DNA of 64,000 bases. Source: Anoplolepis gracilipes (taxonomy: Eukaryota > Arthropoda > Insecta > Hymenoptera > Formicidae). The position numbers were made by a program, and so were the translations under genes. Every line of letters begins with the position of its first letter. Position 1 is the first letter of the stretch. Under the pieces are notes generated by a model. It worked only from the letters and a program-made list of their open reading frames with translations. It was not told the origin of the DNA and made no database searches. The stretch is taken from assembly GCF_047496725.1 (NCBI RefSeq), contig NC_132974.1:3665501-3729500 (forward strand), in the 5' to 3' direction. Shown piece by piece: positions 12,416 to 24,336 of this stretch.

Positions 12416-13299
12416 TCTATTTTTATTTAATGAATATAATTTATAACATTGATCGCTAGGTAGGAAAAGCGGCACTCAATTTTTTGTAGAAATATTTCGG
12501 AATTTATTTATAAATACGGCGTTGCGTGAATCATGAGATATAACAACTTGAGAAACATAAAATCTATAAAATTAGTAATTCTCAACTGTTAAACAAATAT
12601 TTATTAGAATCTAATTTATTCTTATTTTTATCTTTTATTCTCTCTCTCTTTTTCATTTTTTTTTCTTTTTTTTTATAAAAACGTCGGAAAATATATATAC
12701 GACTTAACATTACGAAATTGGAGATATTCCAAATAGATGCGAAATGAATTGCAAATTGACAATCATAAAACTTCCTTAGAAAAGCGGACTAATCTAATTC
12801 GTCATATAGCGAAACGATGTGTATGCATCAGGATGATTCATCCACTGAGAACTGAATCCTGGCGCATGTCAAAGGGAAGCGTGTTTCGTTTTTAATCGGG
12901 CAATTGTCCATAATAGCTTCCCGCATATAGACGGCAATTTTCAATATGCATTACATGTAATATTTCTCTTCATTCCTTGTATCATGTGATGACTATTTCT
13001 CGCAATCATTTAAAACATATTTATCGAATGGGCGGATAGTGACTTTACATCATTATCATGTTACGTCATTCACTAGAAACGAATACATTTATCAGATGAT
13101 ATAATTAGTCAACACGTGTGCGCACGCGAATATGGAAATATCTTAGAATGATGCACATTATATTTATTATACATACATAACTTATAAATTATAATTATTA
13201 CGTTTTAAGTGTTTAAGGAAATATGTTTGTAAAAATTTTTGCAAATTCAAGCTTATATGATAATTAACAAGAAATTCAAACTGTGATGATTTGTAAAGA

Positions 13300-14400
13300 A
13301 AATATATAATTATTTATTGCAATAATACGCGTGCGGTTACGTTTTTCTGGGAATTTTCCTCTTATATAAACTGGTATAACTTGTAAAGGCTGCAGTCGCA
13401 CGTGAGTTTCTGGCGCCAAGAACTTAGCGCCGTTGATTACACGTCCGCCTTGCGAACGCAACGATATATGCAACCAATAGCAACCGCGCTAGAACAAGTA
13501 TAGTATAATATATAGTAAGGGCTAGGAAATTCCCGGCTGGAGCGAAGAGGGAACATCGTGAAATTCCACGAACTCGAGCCGACCGCTCGATCTCGTGTCT
13601 CGTAAGATTAATCACCAGGTGAGGACCAGGATCGCTAAGCGACCGACAAAAACCGAGTGCACTTTGTTCGCCGTATCGAGATCGCATCTCAAGATCTTGT
13701 GATTAACGTCGGACGGCGGATCGGTTTTCAGCCTGATTTTTCACCATTTCTATTCACATTTATGTTTAGAGTTACTTTTAGAGATAATTAAAATAAGCGA
13801 TGCATTTCTGATTATTTCAATTAAAAAAAAAAAAAAAAAAAAATTACGTCAAAATTGCTTTTTAAATTATTCTAGATATTAATCGAGAAATAAAAATGCT
13901 AAAAAAGTATAGAGATTATCCATAATAAATATAAGAGACACACACAATAGATATTTTATTATTAGAGTCCATTGGAGAAGTTTATAGTTTGTAGTTACTT
14001 TTATACGCGTTGGCGCGTAATTTCTCACGCACGCAACTTAACTCATGCGTCATCTCGCGCGATTTGGCATCGTCTGGTGGACGTATTTCAAGGAAGACGC
14101 CGACTCGTCTTACGTCTGCAGCCGCCTTTCGTGGTATTCGCACACGCAACCCCGCCCAGGTTCTTTTCCCATCGATAGTATAGGCCGCGTCGCGCGTTCC
14201 GTTTCCTCATGCAAATTTCTCCCTGCTTGAAGCTTCCAGGAAAGTCGTTGGAACGCGTTACTCGCGCGCGTTGCATCCGAATCGGGATACGCGTGCTTCC
14301 GCGAATTCAGACGACACGCATCGGTCACGTGCGTGCTGCTATGCGCGTCTGAAAGTCAATTTCGATTTCGGAGAAACAGGTGAAATACACGTAGCTTTCC
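13300..14400. promoter_or_regulatory. Two adjoining CpG-rich intronic islands
   Basis: Blocks at about 13320-13740 and 14000-14400 are G+C richer than their surroundings and are separated by an A21 run (13823-13843). E-boxes are at 13399 and 14326, with one more just upstream at 13113. Reading frames occur on both strands without recognisable domains. I take these as candidate regulatory DNA. Confidence 0.25.
13823..13843. repeat. poly(A) run, 21 bases
   Basis: An uninterrupted A homopolymer between two CpG-rich islands. Confidence 0.95.
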
Positions 14401-15576
14401 CGCTTTGTCATCGCGATGAAAAAAATCATTTCGCGTGAAAACTTTCGGTTTTTAAAACTGCAATAAAGTCCATCAGTTTATTTTACTCTTTTACAATATT
14501 TTTGCTTTTTCTATAATTCTGACAAGTAACAATGAATCATCAATATCTTAATATATTATTTAAATAAATAGAAATTAAAAGACTCATTATTAAAAAATAA
14601 AAAGTCATCTCGTAATAAAGGGATGTTAAAAAATTATGACGTTTATTACTTGTCAAATTAGCATGTCAAATCAATAAAGTTTAATATAATTTAAATACCG
14701 TGAATATACATTACTTAATTTTTCAAATGCTTGTTATTATTTTATTTCGAATATAGAATTTAATATATATTTATAATTTTAGCAACCCGTTTTATGAAAA
14801 ACAATGGAATTCATAAAGTTAATGATTGGTTGAAAAAAAAAATCAGACATTAATAGAGGCGGAATAATTACGCAATACTGAATTGATACCCTGACTAACG
14901 TTGCGTTGCGAAAGCCATCGCACGAAAGTGAGGAAAATGTCAAGCAATCCATTATTAAAATATACGTATATAATACAGTATAGCGGTATATACTAGTACG
15001 TAGGTTGTATTCTAATATCATTGAACTGCAGTTTCACCATGAATGTAATGCGCCTTCTGGTTATTGCAAAACAATTCCGCTTCGCACTATTGACCGCATG
15101 TAGACGGGTTTAGCATCTTGAAATATTAATTAACATTCTAAGCACTTCGTTCATTATCTAAGCACAAAAATTGACATCAATTCTCTCGCTTCGCGTCTTC
15201 TCTGTCTGTCAATCTTCTCATATTATTATGGCTATTATCTGGTTCTTAGACATTTTTTTATAAATAATATTTTATAATTATATATAAAATATATAAAATT
15301 ATATATATATATATATATATGTATATAAAATATTTGTTTTTATTAATATATTTGACAGATTTTATTTGAAAGATAATTTTTTATTTTATTTTTCTTACAA
15401 TTTTCTTAATTATTTTTTTTATAGATTTTATTCCAAAATTTAAATGAAATAATTTCCTTTTATTTTTGTTTTTTTTTTATAATTTAAAAAATTTAACAAA
15501 ATACATTCGCTTTTTTCACTTTCGCGGTCTCCCTCTTTTTCTTCTTTCTTTTCTTCGCTTCCTCCTCCCACTGGCC

Positions 15577-15584
15577 TATAAATA
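15577..15584 (+). promoter_or_regulatory. TATA-like element TATAAATA
   Basis: A consensus TATA sequence sits in a short G+C-rich patch (about 15550-15740) and is followed by a possible initiator further downstream. A transcript starting here would be a novel intronic RNA or alternative Myc first exon. No independent support; A+T-rich DNA gives chance TATA boxes often. Confidence 0.15.
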
Positions 15585-18500
15585 CGCCTTTCCCTCGGGA
15601 GCAAGTGGGTGCCTATTTTTGTGCTGGGACTGTACGTAAAAGCGCATCTCAGTAAGATGACGCAATTCATTCATTCATTAACTGTGGCCGCGTGGGAGAG
15701 ACTGCAGATAAGTGCCGTAGTAAGAGCGCCGCCTGAAGTTGCACTTAGGTTAGGACTTTCTAATAGGAAAAGTTTTTCCACAATAATAAAACAGTGCATA
15801 TTATTGTAAAAATTCTTTATTTAAAGATCAGTTAAACGTAATTAATATACCAAATTGTTATATAAATACGGTATTGTTAATTATTATTTTATTCAAAATT
15901 TAATATTGCAAATATATTTTTCTTAAGTTAGTATTATGGAAAATTTTTTTTATAGTTTTAAATAATTGAAAAAATCGTTAAATTTTACTTTCATTACAAG
16001 AGAATATTATACATGCCTGTGAGTTAAATTTAAAATTGTGATACAAGTTAATACCTGCTTTGCATTGCTTAAAGTAATATTCCTATCAAGCGGGCGTCAT
16101 TATAATTTTAAATTTTTCATATAAGTTATTTAAATGTTATTCCAAAGACTTAGATAACAACATAATTATCATTTTCAGTCGAACCATAGATTTATCAGTT
16201 ATTCCCGCATAGGAATGACGCGTTTCAGTTCACATACCCGTTTCCGGTCGGTGTATAAACGAAGAAAAAGAGGATTGGTCTGGTTGATTAACCAGAATCT
16301 CTTGCACCGGCAATTAAAAGGCCAAGTGAAATGTTTGAAATGTCAAACTGGCAAAATCTGATTTGGGAATGTTGGCCTAGTATCATCAATAGCGATTTGA
16401 CTATTTTTTTCTGAGAAAGAAGTTTGACTTTTCTCCTCTTTCTTTTGGTTTTAAGTCTTTCAATGTTTTTGAAAAAAAAGAAAAAATCTACAACAAAATA
16501 TTTATTTTTAATTATTCGGTTTATAATTAATTTAACTAATTTTAATAATTAATTTAATAATCTAATTAATTGTATTTATAAAAATTATATTAATTATCTG
16601 GATAAAATACTTCCATACATTGTTCTTGAAAGATAAAAAAAAAATATTATTGAGAAGATTTTGAATAATTAAAAAAAAGAAGTTTTAATTATTTTAGATA
16701 TTATAGATTATTAAAATTGAATAGATCTTTCATTCAATTTTTATTATTATCAATCAATTAATTTTTCTCGATAGCAACATATTTTACGCTCGGGATTTGT
16801 CCCTCATTGAAACTCTTTCCTCTTCTCTCGATCGGCTCGCTGTTCTCTCGTTTTTATTGCATTTCTCATTCAAGGCGGTATGCCAGTCGCTTACCTACCT
16901 ACTCTCAAAACGATAGGTGGGAAGGTATGGAGAAGGGATATCAAGAGAGAGGAGAGATAGACAGATAAGGTGAAAGACAGAGAAGTAGACACGATGAGTG
17001 AGACAGCAGCGAGCAGACTGACATTTTCCGTGAACGATTTGCGCGATGAGAGAGGTGCACTTCTTCGTCTTCTTCTTGTGCCGTCTGTATGCTTTGAAAA
17101 TAGCAAGAAATCATTATCGGCAAATCATTGATTACGATTATTTCGATTCCCTACATATTTTGCAAATTTAGAAGAATATTTTTTAATAAAAAAAAATGTT
17201 CTTATTATTTTTTATTATTTTTTAAATACAGCAATTACATATTGATTATTACAAACCTAGAATTACACAAATCTAATTCTCCATAATCAGATTCTTCTCG
17301 CCTTTCGACCAGTGACACATAATTCCACGCGTAAAAGGCGCGCGCCTGTTTAACAAGAGTGACTCATTCGACCGCGCTTTCTCGCGGGCAGACGAGAAAG
17401 AATCATCCGCGGTGATCATTGTTAAATGCATAGTTGATTTGCGACTGACTATACCGATGCGTGGGAGTGTTTCGATTACGTCTGGTCATTGGAACGGACG
17501 TCGATTATTTATGTTACTATTTCCTTATTTTCTTCTCTTTTAGATACTACCGTTCATGTATCTCATATCTGCTGTAAGATATTTATCCCCATCTTTCTAC
17601 ATGATATTTGCGATTGTATGCGAAAATATACGAGTAGCGAGATCTAAATAATACGTGATGGTGCTTGGCGATAGATAGACACGTGCGTTTGATTTGATTA
17701 TAAATAAATTATAAACAAATATATATAAATATATATATCTATATTTTCAAGTAATATTTTTTTTTAAACAAAACATCACATTTTTAAAATAATTATTTGC
17801 AATAATCTCTGTCTTTGAAATATACGCATCATTGATTGCGATAATAAATTAAAGCTTTGCATATATAATATCAAAAATTATATAAACTAATTTAAAAATT
17901 AATTTTTAAAAGAATGTCACATATATAAAGCAAACGACGATTAAATTTTCAATTTAATTTTTTTTAACAAGCAACAGAAGATATAGTAGTGAAAATTTGA
18001 TTTCTTTTGAAATAATTATATATAAATAGGGGGTCAAACAATATGAAAGAAAAAGATTTATACTCGGGCAGTTTTATACGACATAAAATATTTGTGTATT
18101 CATTATTATTTCGATGTGAGTATATTCCAAGTTTCAATCTTTTCGCGTGATGATCTTCACTTTCGTAACTGGATTGAACAGCTTGATGCTTATACATCAC
18201 GAGGCTCAAGCATGAAGAGATTTATGGCTTCGCTTTATATACGGGTGACCAGGAAGAGAAACGTATCGTCACGTTCGTATATGTAGCTCGAGGAAAAGGA
18301 TCGTCATTTGAGACTACTTTAAAATATAAACAACTTCTTAACATGCGTGCTTTTGCTTGAATTCCGTTAAGTTGTGGAAAATTTGGAAAATCATTTTTAC
18401 GCTTTGCGCATATAAAATCAGGGAAATTCGGAATCAAGAATTTTAATTAGAAATGTTTTATAAATTATTATTATTTAATTTTATAATTGTTTCCTTCAGT

Positions 18501-19549
18501 TCACACACCAAAAATTATCTTTTAATTAATTAGTTAAATTTTACTTTGCTAACAAATTTATAAATAAAATTGTTAAAAAATGTTAGGAAGATGAGGAAAT
18601 TATTAGAAAATTTGATAATATGAAGAAAGTCAATTCTGTGAATCGTGAATAATAAAGAGAGTTCGCTTGGGTCGTCAGAAGTAGATTATCGTTAGAAGAA
18701 ATATCTCTTCTGGACCTCGCCTAGATCTCTAAGCGGTTTACGTAATGCGGGAGAAAGTGATAATCACTGAATGACGACGACTTTACAGAAGTACGTCAAA
18801 GCTACTCGAAGAGAAGTTCGCATAGGTCACAGAAATGTGAACATGCATCGCATACATCTCGGCATAATCGGACGTTGTTATCGACGTGCGGGTCGTCGGG
18901 TATCGAGAAACTTACATAGTTATCTCAATGAAATACGAAACTCGAACATGATGAGTGTATTCAAGAGTTCTATCGACGTGGCAGATATCGCGCGATACTC
19001 CCGCAACCCTTAATTGTACATACGTGTCTCTCTGATTAGATTATTTCTTTCTCTTATCAAAGTACCTATGTTTGCTCTTGTCTTTCTATTCTTAACTAAT
19101 CAATCTACAATTCTCGATAAAGATGTAAATTGGGTTGAGTGCTCAATTTGATCTAACCTGAGAAAATACTACATATTCCTTTCAAGTGTAATCTCATTTT
19201 ACTCATTATTTAAAAAAATCTTTATAAATGTACACTCATAATTATTTTTTTTTTAATTTAGTAAGTAAATGACGTAATATAAAGATAATATCTTTTTTTA
19301 ATATATAGAATTATAACAATATAAAAAAAAAAACATAATTACGTAAATAATTAACACTGCTGTTTCACAAAAATTGTAAAGATTAATCCTAACTTCTTTA
19401 TTAAATTTTCTTTTTATCGATTAATTTAAGAAAACGTTTTGTTTCATATTAATCATGATTACCATATAAAATAATTTTATAAGCACGTATAAAGTATTCA
19501 ATTTCTAATAACCTAACAAGATCTTGAAATCACGCATCTGTTCATTCGT

Positions 19550-20250
19550 GCTTAACGTTCGTGCGCCACTCTCGGAACTCACCGGAGAAAAAGACTTGTG
19601 AAAGAGAAAGAGAGAATGTAAGAGGAGAAATGCCATCTGGAAAAGCGCGGGAGTACTTTCACCCCAGAGATCCACGCCCAAACTCTCCCCTAAGCAGAGG
19701 CGTCGCGTTCAATACGACGACGCAGAGAGGAATCCTTCCCCTCTTTCCCAGTCGCGTTTCTCCCCCTCCCTCCTACGCTCTCCTTTATCGACGTCGCGTC
19801 GCCTATCTCAATGGGAGAGAGAGGAGAGACGATCGATTCGCGTCGACGTACTATGGCCTGCTTACGCGAGAGGAGAGCACTGACCCCCAAGGTCGTTCTT
19901 ACGCGACTGCACGTGCTGCCGCGAATTGACGTTGCCCCTCTCCGCTTTTCCCTCCTCTCTCCTCGTCGTTCTCGCGTAGAGTACTCGCTCCGTCGGTCTC
20001 CACCCTCCTCCCTCCCTCAACTCACCATCCAGACCGCGCTGTATCGACGACGAGATGCCGCCGACTACTTTTGCAACCTCCTCACTCGACGGCAAGTGCG
20101 ATATTCACGAGATATCAATATTACTCGTAAAACGATGGGGTATGCGTGTCGGAGGATGCCGATGAGAAGAGACAGAGATCTCGGATAGAACGCGAAGTGA
20201 AGAGACTTTCAGTGAAGTTAGGTGGATTTCTTGTCGTTTTTGTGACATCG
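19550..20250. promoter_or_regulatory. Strong CpG-rich island in Myc intron 2
   Basis: About 700 bases, pyrimidine-rich on the + strand, with very high CpG and several mutually overlapping reading frames on both strands (for example 19561-19929, 19811-20188 and minus 19862-20095). Their products are Arg/Ser/Pro-rich without domains. CACGTG is at 19910. The frames look like a by-product of composition. An alternative first exon or enhancer about 3.5 kb before the bHLH exon is plausible. Confidence 0.35.
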
Positions 20251-20429
20251 TCGCGCGGTTGTCTTGATGACGCTTATTTTTTTTTTTAATTTTGTTATGT
20301 GCGTGCTACATAAACGAATAAGACGTAGGCAATTGACATTACATCGCCATGTGTTATCTGCAACTCGTGGAAGAAATTATATACTATGATATATAGTACT
20401 AACATGCTAATTAAGCATCATTCTCGAGA

Positions 20430-21650
20430 CAGCGAACCTTGCTTCAAAGATCGCCGGGAGGTAGCCGCATCAATTTCGCTAACGTTCGTTCCCGCTCTCG
20501 GTTATTCATCACACGTCCTCGTAAGACTCAATTAGTACTTTAACGTTTATTGCGAGGCGGAGTCGGAACGCATGCGATTATCGGTTAATGAATTAGCCAC
20601 ATAACGAATGATGTTAGATCGTCGACGTTCCTTATGTCAATAGTGAACGAGTGACGGTCGCTCTGTATAAATGTATGTCTGCGCGATATCGCGTGTATAC
20701 GATGCACGCGTACACGCGAACGTACGGAGATACAAACGTCGTAAATTCCGCTATACCTTGATTATTAGCATATATCCTAACATTCAGTCGTGTGCGAGCA
20801 GCATCGGTTACTTCCGCGTTCTCGACTCTCACTCGCGTGATTCCTGCTCGCTACTCACACGTGTGAGCATACAAATGTATATGTGTTTTTACGCGTAATG
20901 TAATTAACGTTACGTATATGTAATTAAATATATGGCGAAAAGATGAGTATCGCGAAATGTCATGAAAAACTTGAGGCGTTTCCTCTAACAATGAGATGTT
21001 TTAAACATTAATGTCAATGACCGTGAAATTTTATATTTAATTATGATTTATATAATTGTTGTGAAAGATGGAATATTACGTCGTAATTCTTTTACGGAAA
21101 ATTGAAAAGGTTCTTAGCTAGAATTATTTAATTTATTAATTATTAAACACATCTTATTATTAATTACATTTAAGAATGAATCAAAGTACTTTGAGAACTT
21201 ATTATTTAAAATATTATTAAGGGGTTGTATCACAGGTATTATAAAGGCGCCGAAACAGACGCACGTGCGAAAGACAGACACAAAGGGAGAGAGAGAATAA
21301 TCAAAGTCTCTCTTACTAATTTAGTTGGTGCACCATTATTTTTAGATGTTTCGCGCCTTTTCCACCACGGACGACGACGTTTTGACAGTGTGCCAACTTC
21401 GGTGCAAAATTCATATAGCCCAATGCACCAAACACGTGGAAGCTCACCGACCACGCGAGATCGTTTTCGTGCACGTGCATAGGCGCTCTGCGCGCGCGAG
21501 CTTGACAGACGTCTTCTCGTTTTCTTCCTCGTTCCTCGAGAAGTGTCTTTTTCCGCTTGTCCCCGTTTGCGAGCTCAGACTGAAATGTTACGGCATCTAT
21601 GGAGCAGCGCCAAAAAGGGCATGCACGTTACAAAATGAAAGTTCTAAGTG
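20430..21650. promoter_or_regulatory. E-box-rich CpG blocks upstream of the Myc bHLH exon
   Basis: Two G+C-richer blocks (about 20430-20900 and 21230-21650) carry CACGTG at 20858, 21262, 21433 and 21472. Reading frames here overlap across strands and show no domain. I take these as candidate regulatory DNA, with possible autoregulation by Myc/Max or control by other CACGTG-binding bHLH factors. Confidence 0.3.
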
Positions 21651-22734
21651 AACAACTCTAATTAAGTTCTTTTTCAAATGGTACATTAACGTGGACTCCT
21701 ATAATGTTTGGTGTTTACGCGAATACAATCGCTTCTAGTGTACGCTTTAACAGCAGTAAATTTATTTGCTTTAATTCTCGTGTTAAAATAATTTTCACAA
21801 TTGCTGATAAATATATTTTAATATGACACTTAATAAGTATTTTCGTAAAAAATTAAACCAATATTTATAGAAAATTTTGTTGTTTGTCTTGATCCTTGTT
21901 ATTACATCATAAAAGTTAAACTAAACATATGTTCTTGGATATACTTATTGATTATACTTAGTTTTGCGGTTATAAGGGAGGTAAGGTCGTGAAATAAAAT
22001 TGCTAATGATAAAGGGGATTTTTCGATGAATTCATTAATTAGCAAAAATTATAAAATAAATGCCAACAAATTTTTTTTTTGTAAATTTATATTAAATTGT
22101 TACGATACTCACAAAATCAACCAAACTCCTCTTTTATGACCTGAAGAAAGGGAACGAAGGAATGCTTGACACACGCGGCAATCAGGACTCAGAAAACAGG
22201 AATGTTAATAGAAATGTATAATAAACTATATAACAAGCCTATTGCGCTTTATTATGTATGAATCACTTTGGAAGGCGAATGAGAATTGATTCAATAAAGA
22301 TAAGATAAACTGCACGGTGGATGCTAAACGATCGTTGAGATAGAATTTTATTAGGACAATTGAAAAAACGTCAACGGGTTAGGGTTGAACGAATATCGTG
22401 AAAAGGCCTATTTTTTCTACGCGTGCGGATGTGACAATGCTGAATCGGAAATGAGAGAATTAGCGACTATACATTCGTACGAGAAAAATCTGGACCAACC
22501 GGATTTCCACCGATTGTGCCAGGCGCCGCGAATGATATAATTTGCAGAAACGCCCACGGTTTTATATGTCATCCTAAAACGCCTCCATGACCACATGATC
22601 TTCAAAGGATTTGCTGCTATCAAAAGCTCCCACGTATTTTCCTTTGTTATGATCTAATTCAATGTAATTTTAGTTTTTCAATGTACCTGCTCTGATTAAT
22701 TTTTACTTAAAAACAATATTTGCATTTTTTTTAA

Positions 22735-22880
22735 AAGGAAGAGATAATAATACAATAATATGAGATATTAATAATATAATATGAATGATAATAATATAAT
22801 AATATATAATGTAATACAATATAATGTAATAATATAAACATAAAATAATATAATTTTTATAAAATAATTTAATAATATAA
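22735..22880. repeat. Imperfect TAATA-type A+T-only tandem array
   Basis: About 145 bases built of AATAATATAAT-like words with almost no C or G. It lies about 0.75 kb upstream of the Myc terminal exon. Confidence 0.7.
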
Positions 22881-23623
22881 TTATATATTATAATTCTTTT
22901 TTTTTCTTTTTTTTAATTCTTACGATATTTATTTTATTACAGTTTCTTTGATAATAGTGTCATAATTTATTATTTACAATTACTCAATTGTAGATAAGAA
23001 ATTTAAGATAACTCTGTGTGCTTTGAGATAAATATTATCGCACATCCGTCAATGTACAATATCGAATACGAAAAGAATTAAGTAGTTACGCAATATCGAT
23101 GGTGTTTTTATATACTTTTCAGGACGATATTATCCGGCCTGAATGCAAAGTTGTTTTGATTAAAAAAAGTGATTGCTTTTAGTTTTTAAGTCTGTTTGCG
23201 ATCAATTAGTAATATTCTTATGCATTATAATTTGTAGATACTAATTATATTTGAAGAATGCGAATAATCCAGAATTATTAGAGTTTTGACAATAATCTCT
23301 ATATTAGTTACTCCAACGGTCATTCCAATATCTGATCATATGAATAGTTTACACAATTATTAATGTTACAATGTTTTTTTTTCTTTAAGCATAAGTTTTT
23401 GCGCAAAGACTTATGATAATGTCGACGATAATTTTATACGTAAAAGATATTCATATGTAGTTTAATTTTTTGATGAAATAAAATATTGATCAAAGTTAAT
23501 GAATTACATTCATAAGGCATTCTTATATATATATATACTACATTACGCGAGCGTGATGTGTTCAATATGATGTATTTGTACTAATAGATATTTAATAGAA
23601 TGAATCGATGGATTCTGTTGTAG

Positions 23624-24336
23624 ACGAGGAGGAGATCGATGTGGTGTCGTACGAGAAGAAGACGACATACTTCAATTACGCGCAGAATCAACGCCAGGCA
23701 AATCAGCGGGCCTTGAGTTTCACGCCCAGGCAACACAATGCGAATCAGTTAGCCCTGAACTTCTCATCGAATCAGCAAAATGCGAATCAGCTGGCCTTGA
23801 ACTTTGCACAGCCGCAACACAATGCCAATCAGCTGGTTACGAATGTAGACAAGGCACCCATGCGCCGACCTCGAGGTAGACCACCAGGTTCGAACTCTGC
23901 CAAAAGAAAGGCAGCCGCACAGATGAGCTCCAATGAGACATCCTACCCTCCTGCAAAGCGGGCCCGCGTACAAACATATCAGCGGGGGCAGAAGCGGCAA
24001 AAATGTGCGAGGCAGTGGCGGCCGCAGGACGACGACGACGATGAGGAAGATAAGAGGAATCTGCATAACAACATGGAACGGCAGCGTCGAATAAGCATGA
24101 AGAACTTCTTCGACGTGCTGAAACAGCATGTGCCAGCTATCGCGACTAAAGAGAGGGTCGCGAAAGTAACTATCTTGCGACAGGCTAAGACGTATATTAA
24201 CGCGCTAGAAGATGACAACAGTGACAGCCTGTTGGAGATAAAAAAAATGGAAAGGCAACACCAGTTCCTCAGAAAAAGATTCGAGGAACTTCAACGCGAA
24301 CAAAGCAGGATGCTTCGTTTGCAACGACGATATTGA
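23624..24336 (+). CDS. Myc: Myc, terminal coding exon: acidic block, repeats, NLS and bHLH-leucine zipper
   Basis: The exon starts at the acceptor ending 23623 (attctgttgtag), completes an Asp codon in phase 1, and stops at TGA 24334-24336. It adds about 236 residues. Order: DEEEIDVVSYEKK, the signature acidic Myc block that also opens the last exon in vertebrate c-Myc; four 14-residue repeats (core NQLALNF, 23689-23847); an AT-hook-like RRPRGRPPG (23863-23889); a basic region with PPAKRARV, equivalent to the c-Myc PAAKRVKL nuclear signal; and an acidic DDDDDEED run. Then comes the basic region HNNMERQRR, whose His, Glu and Arg sit at the +0/+4/+8 positions that read CACGTG, a helix-loop-helix through KVTILRQAKTYI, and a leucine zipper ending near the C terminus (LRKRFEELQ). 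It closely resembles fly Myc HNDMERQRR. The product is a nuclear transcription factor that dimerises with Max to drive growth genes. An upstream ATG at 23608 lies before the acceptor and is not the likely start. Confidence 0.97.
23689..23847 (+). repeat. 42-bp coding tandem repeat (3.8 copies) in Myc
   Basis: The encoded unit is 14 residues with core QHNANQLALNF. Copies start at 23689, 23731, 23773 and 23815 with exact 42-base spacing. The first and last copies are the most diverged (NQRALSF and NQLVTNV). Confidence 0.95.

Larger units (their letters stand above)
6678..23623 (+). other. Myc intron 2 (16.9 kb)
   Basis: Runs from the gtgagt donor at 6678 to the attctgttgtag acceptor at 23612-23623. 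Both flanking exons are phase 1 and join to a conserved Myc acidic block. The intron alternates A+T-rich filler with CpG-rich islands (listed separately) and holds 18 of the CACGTG words in this window. I found no additional coding exon that I would defend. Long reading frames at 19.5-20.2 kb overlap in several frames on both strands, which is typical of G+C-rich non-coding DNA. Confidence 0.8.

Noticed and set aside
23608..23623. ATG at 23608 as the start of an intronless Myc
   Set aside because: It lies in intronic sequence before a consensus acceptor; the exon phase matches the upstream exon and restores the acidic run.
23764..24218. Two long minus-strand open frames opposite the Myc terminal exon
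   Set aside because: They are shadows of the strongly supported Myc coding strand; Ser-rich and without domains.
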